A stretch of DNA of 64,000 nucleotides from Isoetes taiwanensis (lineage: Eukaryota; Streptophyta; Lycopodiopsida; Isoetales; Isoetaceae). The stretch lies in contig JAJEKV010000025.1 in NCBI GenBank assembly GCA_021234155.1, positions 1,939,995-2,003,994 on the forward strand. The letters are read 5' to 3'. The stretch's first letter is position 1; each line of letters opens with the position of its first letter. A model generated the notes under the pieces. It was not told the DNA's origin. It did no database searches and saw nothing but the letters and a program-made list of their open reading frames with translations. A program made the position numbers and the translations under genes. Below are positions 23,881 to 36,813 of this stretch, piece by piece.

Positions 23881-25220
23881 TCAATAAATCGTCTACTAAG
23901 TTATGTGCGCCAGTCGATCTTGGTTCCACTGTGACTTATCCAATGTGCCATTAAGCATGGCGGCTTGACCACGTCAACTTAGTGGATAGGATCAGCGGCT
24001 TCAAGATTGAGCTCTATGCTACCTAGCATTATCGTAAGCTGCTTTGGTGATGTTATATGACGTGTGGACATTGCCTTGACGATGCTTTGAAAGGACTTCA
24101 CTCTTATGCCCTCGCTCCCAGTAATCAATCTTGTTAATTTGGAAGTTTCCGGCTGGTGAAAAAAGTTTTGGATTTTTTTTTAAGGGTGATTTCCTAAGAT
24201 TATTGGTTTTTTGGTGGCCGGAAAATTTTGGCGTTCTTTCAAAAATCGGGAATATTTTTTGCTTATGTTTTTTAGCAGGGCTTCTTGAACCCGATCCTTC
24301 ATCTCGGCATGCATGCCACGAATGACTGCAGGAGTGGCTTCTATCTGGTTGATTTTTATCCCACTTCTCGATTCATGAGCCTTATCCTGTGTTATAAGTT
24401 TTTGAGCATTCGGGTTTTACCGACTGTATTTGTTTCTTGGATTATTTGTGGCAGCCCTGATTCTTTGGCGGCCGTATTTCCTCTATCAATCGGCGACGCC
24501 TTTCTTGCAAGATTTCATAGCTTCACGATTCTATTTATTCTGATGCTCTTAGGTTGTCATCATCTCCGTGTAAAAAAATTACATCAAGTTCACATATGCT
24601 TATGCAGCAACGTTTGTAGGCTAGGCAGTGAATAGCATAAATGTTAGATATTTTTTGGTTGTGTTTATTTGCTCGGGTTCTAGGAGGTTATTTGTATCTT
24701 ATAGGAAGCAGTTTGGTTCTAAGCATTTATGTATGGGCTTGGGATGCACAAATTCTTTTATGTGACAAAAAAAAGACCGACCACCCAAACCTTTTATTTT
24801 CGTGCGCTTGCAAAGTTGCAGAGAGCAGATTTACAAGCCTCCATGTTGTTGCATCAAATTCAAATTTGTTGCTTCAGATACAAGCACAAAGTGCAGAGCG
24901 AAGTCTTCTCTTTGAGGTTTATACAAACTAACATTAGCATTAGCGCCCATATCATTTGTGTTAATGAATAAAAGATTTGTGTTGTTTCATGGATATGAAT
25001 TGCATTCTCACCTTTATTGGACTTACTGTCTGCAGAGTAGAAACAGATAAGATTGTACAATTGCTTAGTATATGTTAGTTTTGACCATTTTAATGTTGTG
25101 AAGGGAGAGGTTTCAATAGTAGATGTGAAGTAATAGGTGCATTTTCTTCACTAGATCCACTTTTTTCACCCATGCAATTGTCAACTATTAGCATCCCCGC
25201 GTCAACAACACTTACAAGAC
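23881..25220. other. Stretch without recognisable gene
   Basis: Plus-strand frames at 24131-24325, 24285-24635 and 24641-24931 are open but hydrophobic and unrecognised. Confidence 0.35.
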
Positions 25221-25222
25221 TT

Positions 25223-25334
25223 TCAAGCATTTAGCGTAAAGATATATTGTTTACTTCAATATGCGGCTCGATATGGCATCTCAAGCATTTAGCGTAAAGA
25301 TATATTGTTTACTTCAATATGCGGCTCGATATGG
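25223..25334 (+). repeat. 58-bp tandem duplication
   Basis: The unit starting TCAAGCATTTAGCGTAAAGA at 25223 is repeated at 25281 and runs through GCGGCTCGATATGG. The copies look identical, so the duplication is recent. Confidence 0.9.
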
Positions 25335-26580
25335 ATGCCATGTATGCTGCTTGACTTGACAAGCAACATTTGGCCATGAATCGTGCTCTAGGTCTTCGTC
25401 TTACAGCAAATTCGAAATTACTGAGTTTGCTAGCTCTTGGTTATACTATGTATGCATAGGGTTCTATAGTTCCAATCATTGAGCATGTATTGCTTATGTA
25501 TTCTATTCATCTCATCTCCCTTTTGTCTCAGAAGAAATTGTTTTGCATCCATATATTTCTCATTGTTCCTTCAAGATTTCTAACATCAAATTTATGCGTT
25601 TAATGTTGGCATTTTCTATTGCAGGTGAATGATCAAGTTTGTCTCTTTAGTATAGAGCTCGGATATATGAAATTTTGAATTATTTGATGACAGATTCGGG
25701 ATTGGAAATACTTTTGAGGTTCAACTTGGCTTCCTCATTACTGTTGTATTGCAGGTGATCTTTATATTTTGTGCCAATAATTTGCGTAAGATTTAACTTC
25801 CTTCATTGAGATGTATATTTCTTTGCTTCAAGAGGTAAGGGTCAAAGAAGCTGACTCTTTTTACTTTGCCAAACAGGCCATCATTCGTCCTGGGTTTTGG
25901 AAAAAGGAAGCAATAGGCCATCCGACCGTTATTAATTTTGTTTCTGGGCAAAAAATTTTAATGAAGTACCCGATGAAGCCAAAAATGACCTTCGCATAAT
26001 TTTGACATGGGAAGATCTAGCGGCATGGAAGACATGTGGAGGACCCGCAATGTCTTGGTTATTTTACTTAATGGGCCATGATTTTGCACTCAATTGTTCG
26101 TACTTACCAACAGTGTTTCCTCTCTTCATATAAACTATGATGGTGCCAATGTAATTAATGTTCTAATGCAAATGCTTATTTCTAATGTTGTGTTGTTTTT
26201 GTGCAGTACTCATGATATGAAGAAGGTTTTGCTAGCTGATTATATATTGTGCAACTGTGTCCATTGAGGATTTCCATATCTTGAATCACAGCTACACCAA
26301 CTGAACTCTTTTCAGATTTCTTCTTCATAATGCACCTTCATAACCTGCAATATAATAACATTAGTGCAATAATTGGAGCATGGAATTCTGCAGATGCTAA
26401 TTGCTGTTGATCTAGGGCGTCTTCTTGATTTGTTAGAGCTGAATATCATTAGCACACAGTCTGCTCTGCAGGTAGCCTTTTTCTTTTTCTTTTTACAAAG
26501 TCATTTTCTGCATTGCAGAAGCGATAGAGGGATGTGACAAGACAAAATCTGGAGCGGAGCATTACACGGGGAAGCTATGG
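25335..26580. other. Stretch without recognisable gene
   Basis: The short frame 25811-25999 (VKEADSFYFAKQAIIRPGFW...) is plausible as an exon but unidentified. Confidence 0.35.
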
Positions 26581-26582
26581 AC

Positions 26583-27052
26583 GGACCCGATTGTGAGCCA
26601 AGTGTTATTCCAGACTTGCTGTGTCTATTTTTGCTTTGTCTTTGTACTTTGTTTCTAGAAAATCACTTCATGGTATTTTAAACCATATTTTCTGCAGCGG
26701 GAGGAGAGACATTCATTATTCTTCTATATCCAACATTAGATACATGACGTTCATTAGGTACATGACATTCTCGAGAAGGAAAGTAGTCAGAACAATGGGT
26801 TCTACATATCTATTTCGGACCCGATTGTGAGCCAAGTGTTACTCCAGACTTGCTGTGTTCTATTTTGCTTTGTCTTTGTACTTTGTTTCTAGAAAATCAC
26901 TTCATGGTATTTTAAATCATATTTTCTCGCAAATGAGGAGAGACATTCATTATCCTTCTATATCCAACATTAGGTACATGACGTTCAATAGGTACATGAC
27001 GCGTTACGAGAAGGAAAGTAGTCAACACAATGGGTTCTACATATCTATTTTG
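26583..27052 (+). repeat. Tandem duplication of about 234 bp
   Basis: Two copies beginning CGGACCCGATTGTGAGCCAA (about 26583 and 26816). Both contain TTTGTTTCTAGAAAATCAC and TACATGACGTTCA, with scattered substitutions and small indels. Confidence 0.88.
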
Positions 27053-28800
27053 AAAATCTATCTTACCGTTGTATTGTACGCACAATACAAAGAAATGTTG
27101 CAGTGACACATATGATATATAAATATGTGCCTTTGGCATTCACTTTGTGGCACTAGCCCATTTTCGGAAGACCACCGTTCTAATGCCAACTAAACGTTTG
27201 CATTTTCTAGAAGACCAGAATTCAAGATGTTTAGAAGACCATTGTTTGTGATGCCAACTAATTATCTTTCTGTTCGTGTTGGAATTACCAAACTGTCTGT
27301 AGCCGTAGCCGTTCTTAAATCAATCTCTTGGCTCTCACTTAAATCCAGGGACAACATTACTATTGGTGGAGACATAACTGTTCGTGCCCCTATCTAAACA
27401 GAGGTAGTTATAGCCATGGTTGGCACCTAAGTCTGAAAAAATAGAGGGGCTGCAAAAAAAACTCCTCACTTTGAGCCACTATACTGTTTGTCTTGAAAAT
27501 GTTTAGATGAAAAATTATAGATCAGGCTTAAAAATGCAGGAACATAGAATAACATATTTTGAGTTCAGAATTCCTCATTTGGGCCACTGTCTGTTCTTTG
27601 TCTTTGAAAAATTTTAAGTGGAAAATCATAGATTATAGGGTATACATGCCCTTGGATTGTTTCCTAGACTAAAAATAAATATTAATGATTTTGACCAGCA
27701 ACGCAATTTCTAGCCCAATTACATGCAACCCATGCTATATCCTAAACCATAAAACGTTGATATAGCTTACACAGCTATATATACTTGCCATTTAGGCTAC
27801 ACCAACATAAAAAAGGCATGCCACATCATCCAGAAAAGTTACCATAAATGTGCCAACTGAACCTCTTTGTAATAGTCTCCACTTTTTGTAATGTACACTT
27901 AGGAAACTCAACAATAGGAAATAGAGAAATAAATATTGTATTTGAAATTGAAGACCATTCTGCTTTCATTTGAAAGGTAGTCTTGACTTTTCATGCCAGT
28001 TGCAATTCAACTTAATACCCTACATAACAACTACTTTACATGCCAAATAAGTCATAAATTGCCTGAGCTACTCAATGCATATTTTAAATGATGAAAAAAA
28101 TCCCCCCCCCCTCCCCCCCCAAATGAAACCAATAATTGTACCTCTCAAAGTAAAGAGTTTTAGGAACACACATGCGACGAAAGGTAACATCATCTTCTTC
28201 TTTTTTAAGCATAGGTGAAGATGACAAGGCAAGATGAATTGTCGTTTAATATGCAAAAATTAGTCACAGATGTAGGTTTTCCTTTTGTTGCAACACTTCG
28301 CATGAGATTAGGTAGACCATTCAAAACTCCATTTGGTTGGATAGAAAACTAATGTCTAATATAGTCCATAGTGTCATCTTTGTTCCTTTTAAGAGAATGG
28401 TTTTAAAGATGCAGGTTCTCACTTTCAACATTGCATCTTCATGTCATTATAAAGCGAACAATAATGAAACCCACCAATAAATTCTTTTGTAGGAATGCTT
28501 TATATTGTTGGACGCATACATTCAACAACCCACAACTTCACACATTGTTCTTTCCATAAACCACTATAACCACATAATACACCTTCCAAGTTCCATAATA
28601 GAAAATGTTCAAAATTGTGAGATACAACTTCCTCTATTGTTTTCGTTTCAGTTTCAAAGTAAAAACCAAAGAGGGATATACACAACTTCAACTATAACTA
28701 TTATTGCTTTATTATTGCAAGGAAAATTCCTATAGGCTGTTAAAGCCCGAAAATGCTTCATCGTAAAATCATTTTAGTAAAAGTACACAAAGTAATATCA
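27053..28800. other. Stretch without recognisable gene
   Basis: AT-rich with no domains. A C-rich tract at 28102-28121 is reminiscent of the tract in the first Helitron, so part of this stretch may belong to the second. Confidence 0.35.
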
Positions 28801-28804
28801 CATA

Positions 28805-29673
28805 TCTATAGTACAACATTTGAGATCAGATTCAAAATTTTGGACACAATGGTCTTTTGTCTTCACCGATGAATCTTAAAGAGTTGCTATATATTACTGT
28901 TGCCTGCACTAAGGCACATTGTTTATTCCGGCAAACAATGAAACCAAAAAAAAATATTCTATAGTTATGGACTTTATCGAAACTTGGAGCGATCATAACT
29001 ATCTTACAAAGTTTGTTGCAATATTATTAGCACAAGGTGAAAGAATTACGACATGATCCAAGTTAGACCATGTTGGCAAAGTAATAATGTTGCTCACTAA
29101 AATGGAGATGTCCTATTTGTTGTGATTCTACATGGATGAATGCCTTGATAATTAACATTCTAAAACAATAATATCTTTTGTATCTATACACATTCACCCC
29201 ACACGTCATCCAACATCTCTCTCTCAACCACTAATGACTTTATCATCTATATGACTTCACTTTTTTTTTTTAAATAGCCATTGTTAGTTCATTACATACG
29301 TCTACAAATCCGTAAATTAAAAAATAACACAACTCATTGTTATACTAGGGCAACTCAATACACCTAGCACCTTATTGGATCTACATCTTATGCTCGAAAA
29401 CCTCATCATTCCTTGCAACGAAATCGTACTTCCAAACCAACACATTGGACATACACAACTTCTTATGACTGATATCGTGACAATGCCAGTAGTTGGAGTG
29501 GAAATGCCCAAATTGTTGTATATGAAATATATATTGAGAGAATACAAATTTTGTGCTCCATTGTTGCTCCTACAATCTTCAAATGCAGATTTGCACCAAA
29601 AATCCTATTTTAGCATTAAACAACCACTTCTCAAATTGTTACTACGCCCGACAACGCCGGGCACCATAACTAG
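28805..29673 (+). mobile_element. Helitron 3' end (element 5' boundary uncertain)
   Basis: At 29646-29662 a hairpin GCCCG-ACAACGC-CGGGC is followed by CACCATAA and CTAG at 29670-29673, then T. This is the Helitron 3' signature and is close to the end at 2171-2199. The 5' start is only a guess: TCTATAGTACAAC at 28805 would give about 0.87 kb, but the element could begin farther upstream. No Rep or helicase coding is seen. Confidence 0.5.
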
Positions 29674-29999
29674 TATTTATTGTATACAAATATCCAGTAT
29701 TAATTAAGGAGTTGGAGTATATGGCAGTAAGTACTCGAAAAATTTGTGAGTGACATAGAAACTACTAAACCTTTTTAAAGACCTACTTTTAGCCTAAATG
29801 GTTTGAATGTAGAGTAGAAGTGTTTAGGACCTGTTTATAGCTAAGCTTTTAGACTCTGCTTAGTCAAACTCCTACAAGAGATAATAAAAACTTAGAGAAA
29901 ACTCAAATTTTACATTCTAAAAGAAATGGTCCAGACCAGTGCAAACCCCATTACTGTTGAACTGCAGTTTTATCTTTTTCTATATGTGCTGAATCATGC

Positions 30000-30430
30000 A
30001 AACGAGATTTATTAGAGATTGTTGAATCTCATGTCAGTCATAGGAAAGCTGAATTTGCCAAATTTGAATCTAGATTTCTAGCAACTAGGCATGTTCGAGG
30101 ATCTGGCAAGCCAATTTCAGATCTTGAACTAGAGAAGAAGCTGATATATTTTGGAAACTTTGAACATAGAATGAGGATGCTGGAGGTGCTTCACTGGAGA
30201 AAATTCTATTTAGGTGTGAAACCCCTGTTCGACACTTGGACAAATGGTTAAACATCTTAGGTAGCTCCCAGGTGAAAGATCTACAGCTAGAGGATCTATC
30301 AAAGTTGAAGAAAATGGGAATTAAAATATTTGCTCTTCATCGACTCTTCATGTCTGACTTTGACTCCTGGACCTTAAAAGTTTATTTAATGACTACCATC
30401 ATCAATGATTACATTCATTTTTTGTGAACG
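30000..30430 (+). other. Unidentified coding-like fragment
   Basis: Around 30010-30210 a frame reads through LEIVESHVSHRKAEFAKFES and KPISDLELEKKLIYFGNFEH. Another at 30236-30427 reads LDKWLNILGSSQVKDLQLED. The composition looks protein-like, and the second recalls the start of an F-box/LRR repeat region, but I cannot assign either with confidence. Confidence 0.3.
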
Positions 30431-31254
30431 TGTATCTGTTTGATGTATCTAAGATAGCCCCTGCAGTAAGTTTGCTGGCTCATTGTAGGAAGTTTTCCCG
30501 AGCTTCCTTTACTTTGCCTCTTTGTGTCAATGCTGCTTAGTTACTTTCTAAGCGTCATTGCTTAGAGAGGCAGTGAAACAGAGGCTTGCGGAAATACTGG
30601 TCCTTCTAAAGGTGCTATGACTGGGCTTTCAAGCACTATGGTTGATTACCATTCTAAAAAATGGAAGCTTAATTTCTTGCTAAGGTGAGTCGATTACAAT
30701 ACGTCTCACACTCAATGACATCTGGAACTCTGATCATGCCTTCTTTCCTTTGGACTCTATGGTAGAACCTTGGTGGCCACCGCAAAGAAGGCCACGATGT
30801 CACATGGACAGATGCCACCATAATTGGTTGTGCATGCATCAGACGTTCCCCTAATTTTAAGCCATAATGTTGCTTAGGATTAGCCTATTGTCAGTCTCTT
30901 TGAAGGAGTGGGCTTTTTAATGTCTCTATTCAACCATCTCTCTATGTCAATGTCGCTTAATTACTTGTTAAGCTCCATTACATAAAGAAGCGCTAAGATA
31001 GAGGCAATAGAGACCTCGCTCTCTCTAATGGAAAGAGTCCTGGAAATTCTTGTTACCTCGTCTTGGAAGTAATGAGATTTCCTCTACAGTTTTTTGGTTT
31101 ATGGCTGCAAAACTTCATTGAGTAGACTAGATATTAGATCCATTGCAGGATATAGTGTGCTCAAATATCTTGACAGCCAAGTTGTATATGTGTTAAGGAG
31201 CTTGGGAGAGCCAAAGTTCTTCGTAAAAACCATTACAGACAGAAGTATATTATA

Positions 31255-32000
31255 ATGGCAACTGAAGAGAAGGAAAAATTGAGACTCTTGTATTCTGCTA
31301 TTCAAGACCTTTTTGGATCTTATAAGGCATGTCAACACGCAATTAAGCTGAAGGAAGAAGTTAAGGAGGAAGAGAAGAAGGGCAAACAACAAGCTAAGAA
31401 GGAGAGAGAAGATTATGAGGATGGTTATGATTACAGCTATGCAAGGCAAAAAGAAGGTAAAAATAAGCTAAAGCAGCTATAATACCAAGGTGTCAGGTGA
31501 AAATGGATAGGGATGTTTTTGAATGGCTAAAGAAACTATGTAAAGAGCTAAAACAATCCCATAACATGGTATACTTGCCTTACATTTCCACAGTTCTAGT
31601 TTGTTTGGATTCAGGTTTGCATGCTGTATTAAGTGACCTTCTGCGTAATGATTCCACCCTAGACATTGCAGAGAGAGCTAGTCTCTATTTTGTTGTCTTT
31701 GCTTTGTTCAGGCAAGTTGCAACAAGACCAGAGATCTTTCCTCTAATGTTGTGCCAACATACAATGGATGATTGTTGGAGTGCTATTTCACAAGGTGATG
31801 CTGCATTGATCTCCTTTATGGAGAAACTCTAAGCAAGCATCCTTTATCATGGGGAACTATGTAATCGGAAGTTTTGCAGATCAAGATCAGGAATCTGTTG
31901 TGGAGATGGCACTTGTTGCAGAAGTCAAGCATGTGTTTGAGGAATTGGAACAAGGCATCAACATATAGAGAACATCATTGGCAAACATTCCTTGGTTAAA
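31255..32000 (+). pseudogene. BIRC6-like E2 fragment (region before the UBC domain)
   Basis: At 31497-31832 the frame reads LHAVLSDLLRNDSTLDIAER, ASLYFVVFALFRQVATRPEI and FPLM, ending FMEKL at a stop. This resembles the conserved stretch N-terminal to the UBC domain of BIRC6-type ubiquitin-conjugating enzymes (xLRNDSxLDxxxxxxLYxxxxxLLRxxAxxxxxxPLL). A second frame at 31255-31482 is K/E-rich. The frame changes after 31830. The UBC domain itself with its active cysteine is not found downstream. Assignment is from memory of the family. Confidence 0.45.
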
Positions 32001-32496
32001 GGATGCAGATGTCTTCTTTAGGAACAAGTGGTCGCACATATTCAAGAAGGCAACAATGCATCAATTGCACCAAGTACTTCAACAAGTGGTGATGAGCACA
32101 GAATGCCAGCACTATGCTTACCTTTGGTCCTAGATATTGTTATTCAATGCCATATGAGGTAGGTTGCATTCTGAAGTTGCTGGTCAGGATAGTCTACTTT
32201 CATTTGCATCATATTTGCTTGCAGTCCCGCCATCATTTGTAAATGTACATTTGTCTGAAATCTGCAAAGTTTGTCCCTCTTTTCATTTTAATGTAAAAGA
32301 GTACAAGAACCTAGTTCTAAAACAGAAATTCAGATGCGTTTTAATCTCATAGAAACAACGATGACATTATATTGATACACATTTTAAAAAGACAATTAAC
32401 AGAATCTTGATTCAAGCAAATAAATTAACATGGAACGAGTCATTCCAATATGTATAACATAGAAGTCCTCCACATCAACTTTCCCTAACACAAAAC

Positions 32497-33465
32497 TTAA
32501 TCCTTCGGCAGCTTCTCGAAAAGTCCAGTAAGACTGCGAGACAATTCCTTCAACATGGTGATTTTTTCCTCCTCAGAGCTGCACTTCTTCTTCTCCAGCT
32601 CGAAGCTCTCTTCATGAGCCCTCTTATTAATTTTTGTCATAGCATTAACGACCTTCGCTATCTCTGCTGCAGCATTTTTAACTCTCTTGGATTTCCCGGC
32701 CACTAAACTTGGTTTTTGATCAGATTCCTTTGGTGCATCCTCCGGTGCCTTTCTTTTCTCCCCACCAGCCACATCAACCTCTTCAATCTCATCAAGATCC
32801 TCTGCCATCGGAGTGTTAGCATCGGTTGCACTTTGGTGAGCAGCACACAACATGTGCTCGTTGCTTCATGTACTGATCTATAAGATCATACCACTTGCAT
32901 GTTTCGCTCCTTTCAGAATCAGACACATTATTTTGATTTTTCTTTGTACTCCTTATATACTTCTTGCCATTTCTTCCTGCATGCCTCACTATCCTTGTCC
33001 AAGTCAGGACACCTAGACACCAATTGCACGTACAGATTGTGCCAAATATCAACATCTTGTCTACTAACTTTAGTCAGAAACTCTTCGTGCATCTGTCCAC
33101 GAAGATGAATTAGTGTAACGACCCAATGATCCTTCCAGTGAGTGCCTCTTCCCTTAACAATATCTGCTGCTGGTGTTCGATCTCGCTTTTTTTGTCACAT
33201 GGTTCATGGGAAACACCCTGGAAACTTGCTGCATCATTGTGAAACACAGGTGGACAAATGGTAGGAGTAGGCATTTCAGACATTTCAGAAAAGGCTGAAC
33301 ATAGCGTAAGGATAATATGGACGGCTAACAGGACGATATGGATTGTGAACAGCAAGAGGTGTTGGCATGTCAGGAGTGGAATTCTCATCAATGTCTTGAG
33401 AAAGTGGAACAAAAGAGGAGTAACTTGATTGAGACATTTGGTTGTATAGTTCAAATCTGTCCATG
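32497..33465 (-). pseudogene. Myb/SANT-like (trihelix-type) gene, frameshifted
   Basis: Read from about 33462 (ATGGACAGATTTGAAC after a TTTCTTTCCAG acceptor) to the stop near 32497. A Pro/Ser/Gln-rich N-terminus is followed at about 33180-32960 by a trihelix-like unit: GRGTHWKDHWVVTLIHLRGQ, DIWHNLYVQLVSRCP, EACRKKWQEVYKEYK. Its W-W-W spacing and C..KW motif fit plant Myb/SANT-like DNA-binding proteins. The end is a charged coiled-coil-like segment with KRKAPEDAPK and KKKCSSEEEKITMLKEL. At least three frame changes are needed (near 33300, 33180 and 32860). Its upstream side faces the left end of element A, 33842. Confidence 0.65.
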
Positions 33466-34289
33466 TCTGGAAAGAAAAGCAAGCAAGACGGAAAATTAAA
33501 ATTCAAAACTAAACTTTTCATGATAATAAAATTTACAATTATAATATTTGCAGCTTCTCTAGACTTCTTGCAGAAGAAGTAATTCATCTACAATAGAAAC
33601 AATCTATCAGTTGCAAATTGATGCTCATTCAATTTACATGCATAAAATAAAACAAAAAAAATACAAACATTATGTTCCATCGATGCAGAAATAATCCGAA
33701 AAGCAGTCTCTGAAAGTAATTTAGAAATAATACTAACCTGTCCAAAATCTATGATGATGAAATCTCTGATGATGATGGCGCTCACGAAATGGAGTTTGCT
33801 AAAGAAGAATTTTGATGGAGGAAAAAATTGATTCTGATTTTGGGTGAAAGTATGCTGGTGGGTAGCAAAAAAACGCGACCCCAGCACCAGCACCAGCACC
33901 CAAAATACATTTTTTCCCACCCGTCATACATTTTTTTCCCACCCTTCACCTATATAGTACCACCTATATTCTGCCCGTCTATTCGTCTAGCCGGTACCCG
34001 TTTATACAATCATTACCCGCTTGCCCCCCGGTATGAAAGCGACCCCGCACTGGAACCACTAGACAAACGAACGAACTTTCAATTTGTGTTTTTCCAAATC
34101 TCTCTTCCCCAACTTTCTCTACTCCGCCAAGCAACCCGCGAATTTATTTCGATTTCCACTTTATACAAACAGATCAACCATGGTAAAGAAGGTGATTGAT
34201 CCGCCGCTCAAGCGATAATTCCAACGGAACCCATTATCCCGGGTAAGCAAAAAGCAACAAAACAAAATTTCAATGGGTTTAGGGTTCAA

Positions 34290-36130
34290 CCACGTTAATT
34301 GATTTTCTTGCATTCTTCCGGCCGAAGAAACGTTCCTTTAAGACCGGACCTAGCTGATTGCCGAACCGAAGAAGACTTCCATCGTATGCAAATGCATAAC
34401 GAGGGCGCTTCATCCCTCTCAATTTCGAACAGACCTCATTTCTCGCAGCAGAGTACAATGAAGTTTGGGATACCAACGGGTCATTCCCCGCAAAACTTCC
34501 ATTGACAAGGTGAGGCCGAACGAAGAAGCTCTAATAGAGCTTCGAGCAAAATATACCCGGGCGGGTTGAAGAACGAGAGAAGTTAGAAAGACAAGATCAT
34601 ACCTATTTGCATTCAATAACCGCCTCGAGCAAAGCGGGATCCACGTAAGTTCAAGGTTAATTGGGCGCCAGATTGCAAAGAAAGAGTAGAGCCTACAAAG
34701 AAGAAGGTTAAAAGTGAACCGGCAAGCGGTGCTCCAGAAGCGTGGGCAGAGGCCAGCAAATCTCAAGAAACCACAAAGACCTGAAAGCATAGCGAAAGGC
34801 CGGGCCAGGAGGCACCGGTATTAAATTAGAAGGGAGGCCGTCCATTAGGAGCTTTGCACCGCGGCCCAACAAACTTACACCACGGCTTATGGGGAGAACA
34901 TATCACCGGAAGTCCTATGCAAAGATTTGCAGAAAACCCTAGACACGCAGCAGTTGATTTAGTCTCCAAGAAGGAGCTAGTTGTCCAGTCCCGTGCTAAG
35001 GGAGCTTTCTTCTTGGCTTCGAAGAGAAATTGCGTAAAAATTAAAGACAACATCTCACGCCTTCAAGCAGATCCACAGTCCCGATGTTTGGTGCCTCTGC
35101 CGAGCTACACCGAGCTTGAGAGAGAGAAAGACATGGCGAGTACATGCTCAAAGCCCTTGTTGAAATGGGGGTGGCCCAATAGATGAGGGGATAGTTCAAC
35201 AGTGGCCACTATAGCCGCCGAGGTTGCAAACACCGGTGCAACTTGCAAAAGCCAAGCAAAGATTTACGTAATCTCAACAGGCTTAGGGAACTTACAAGGA
35301 GAGCCGGCCAGCTGTGAGCATCTATCCTGTGACATTCAGGTTGCCAATTGGAGATGAGGAGCGATGCTCCACATGCGGCCGGCATTCCGGATGATTACAC
35401 CCTAAGTCCGTCTGAAATGTGGCCACGTGATATCATGTCACCGCCTCGAGTTTGCTTATGGAGAAGACACACCGCCTCGAATGCTCGTAAAAGTTCAAAG
35501 AAAGAAGCTTAGTGGAGGAATTGGGGAAGACAAAATAAGCAGAACCCTTACATGTTTGGGGCAAAGACACAAACAAATAGTTGAGACAATTGACCTAGAT
35601 GAGGTGGTAGCTACAACTCCGGATATCAACAGAAAAAGGAAGCATGTCAAAACACCTCTTAGTAAAAGGACCCCGGACACAAGTCTACAAGGACTCGAAC
35701 TCCACAAGCAAGAACAGCCAAAAAAGGTACACGCTTGTTTCCCGAGGTGGGTACATTAGAAGCGCTCAGACGAAGCGAACAAAGACGAGGCAAGTCAACA
35801 AGAAGACATTGCGGCACCGAAAAGCACCGTGGCAAAAGACACCAACACGGTCCAAAGCGTATTCCAAAGAGTTCTCGACGATCTTTGAGAAATACAATAT
35901 AGTTCCAAATTCTGCAAAGAACCTCTACAAAGGCCTCCTCTAACACCTTTGTTGATGCGAGGCGCATAAGGATGTTGAAGACCCGAATATAGTGGATAAG
36001 CGGTGAACAAGGTTGTGAGCCGAATCACAAAACTCCTAAGGTCCGGACCAAAAGGTCCCGAGCCCGAGAGTGAGGGTGAGTCGATGATTCGGTTGATGAG
36101 GATGTGCCTATAGACGTGGCACTAGGAAAA
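34290..36130 (+). pseudogene. Unidentified decayed coding region in element A
   Basis: The plus strand changes frame repeatedly but has protein-like blocks: SSLSISNRPHFSQQSTMKFG (34.4 kb), NITGSPMQRFAENP and DLVSKKELVVQSRAKGAFFL (34.9-35.0 kb), IVETIDLDEVVATTPDINRK (35.6 kb), and a K/R-rich block near 35.65-35.87 kb. I do not recognise the product. It may be the N-terminal part of the gene ending in the FCP1-like domain, or a separate cargo gene. Confidence 0.4.
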
Positions 36131-36813
36131 AAAAAACAGTCTAATGTAATTTATATGTACTGCTTTCAGGCCAATTTTGTTTGCACAAGACTTGGCAAAA
36201 CGATCGATTAAAAGGTTTTTGTGTAATACCATAATATATGTTTTTCCCCATTGTGTCCTTGTAAAATTTGTTTCGAAGTTTCAACCTAGGGATCAATATG
36301 CATTTGCATGCGAAGGAGAAGGCAGCCACAAGTGGTGCTTCTACTTAATCAACTGAGGCTGAAGATAGTGAGAGAACCCGCATGGATAATGAAGAAACCA
36401 AAGTGCAAAACAAACTCTTACATATAAAAGGTGCAATCCAATATTTAAGTTCAAGCGGTTATTTTACTTGTCTTATTTCACTTGGCATAATGTCCCGCCG
36501 GTTTAGGTTGGTAATTGTAGCACCACTTTTGATTTTGCGGAGACCAAGGACCCTAAGCCACCACTTGGTACGGGTTCGCGATAGCCGTGAAACACCCATA
36601 CATTGGGGACGAGGAGATACTAGTAAGGATGTATCTAGCTATGGCTATCGGCCTCTCCATCACCGGTAGCAAAGATAAACCAGAGTCCAAAGTGTCGCAA
36701 AGAACTTCAAAGACGCCCGGATAGCACTTCCCAAAGACAGTCCAAAGACGTCCGGATAGCACTTCCCAAAGATCCCAAAGACAGACAAAGCACGATCGCA
36801 AGAGCCATCGGCG

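Noticed and set aside
34290-36130. Homology between plus-strand cargo of elements A and B
   Set aside because: I compared the readable blocks (for example 34.9 kb with 54.8 kb) and saw no shared motifs. Only the minus-strand genes match.
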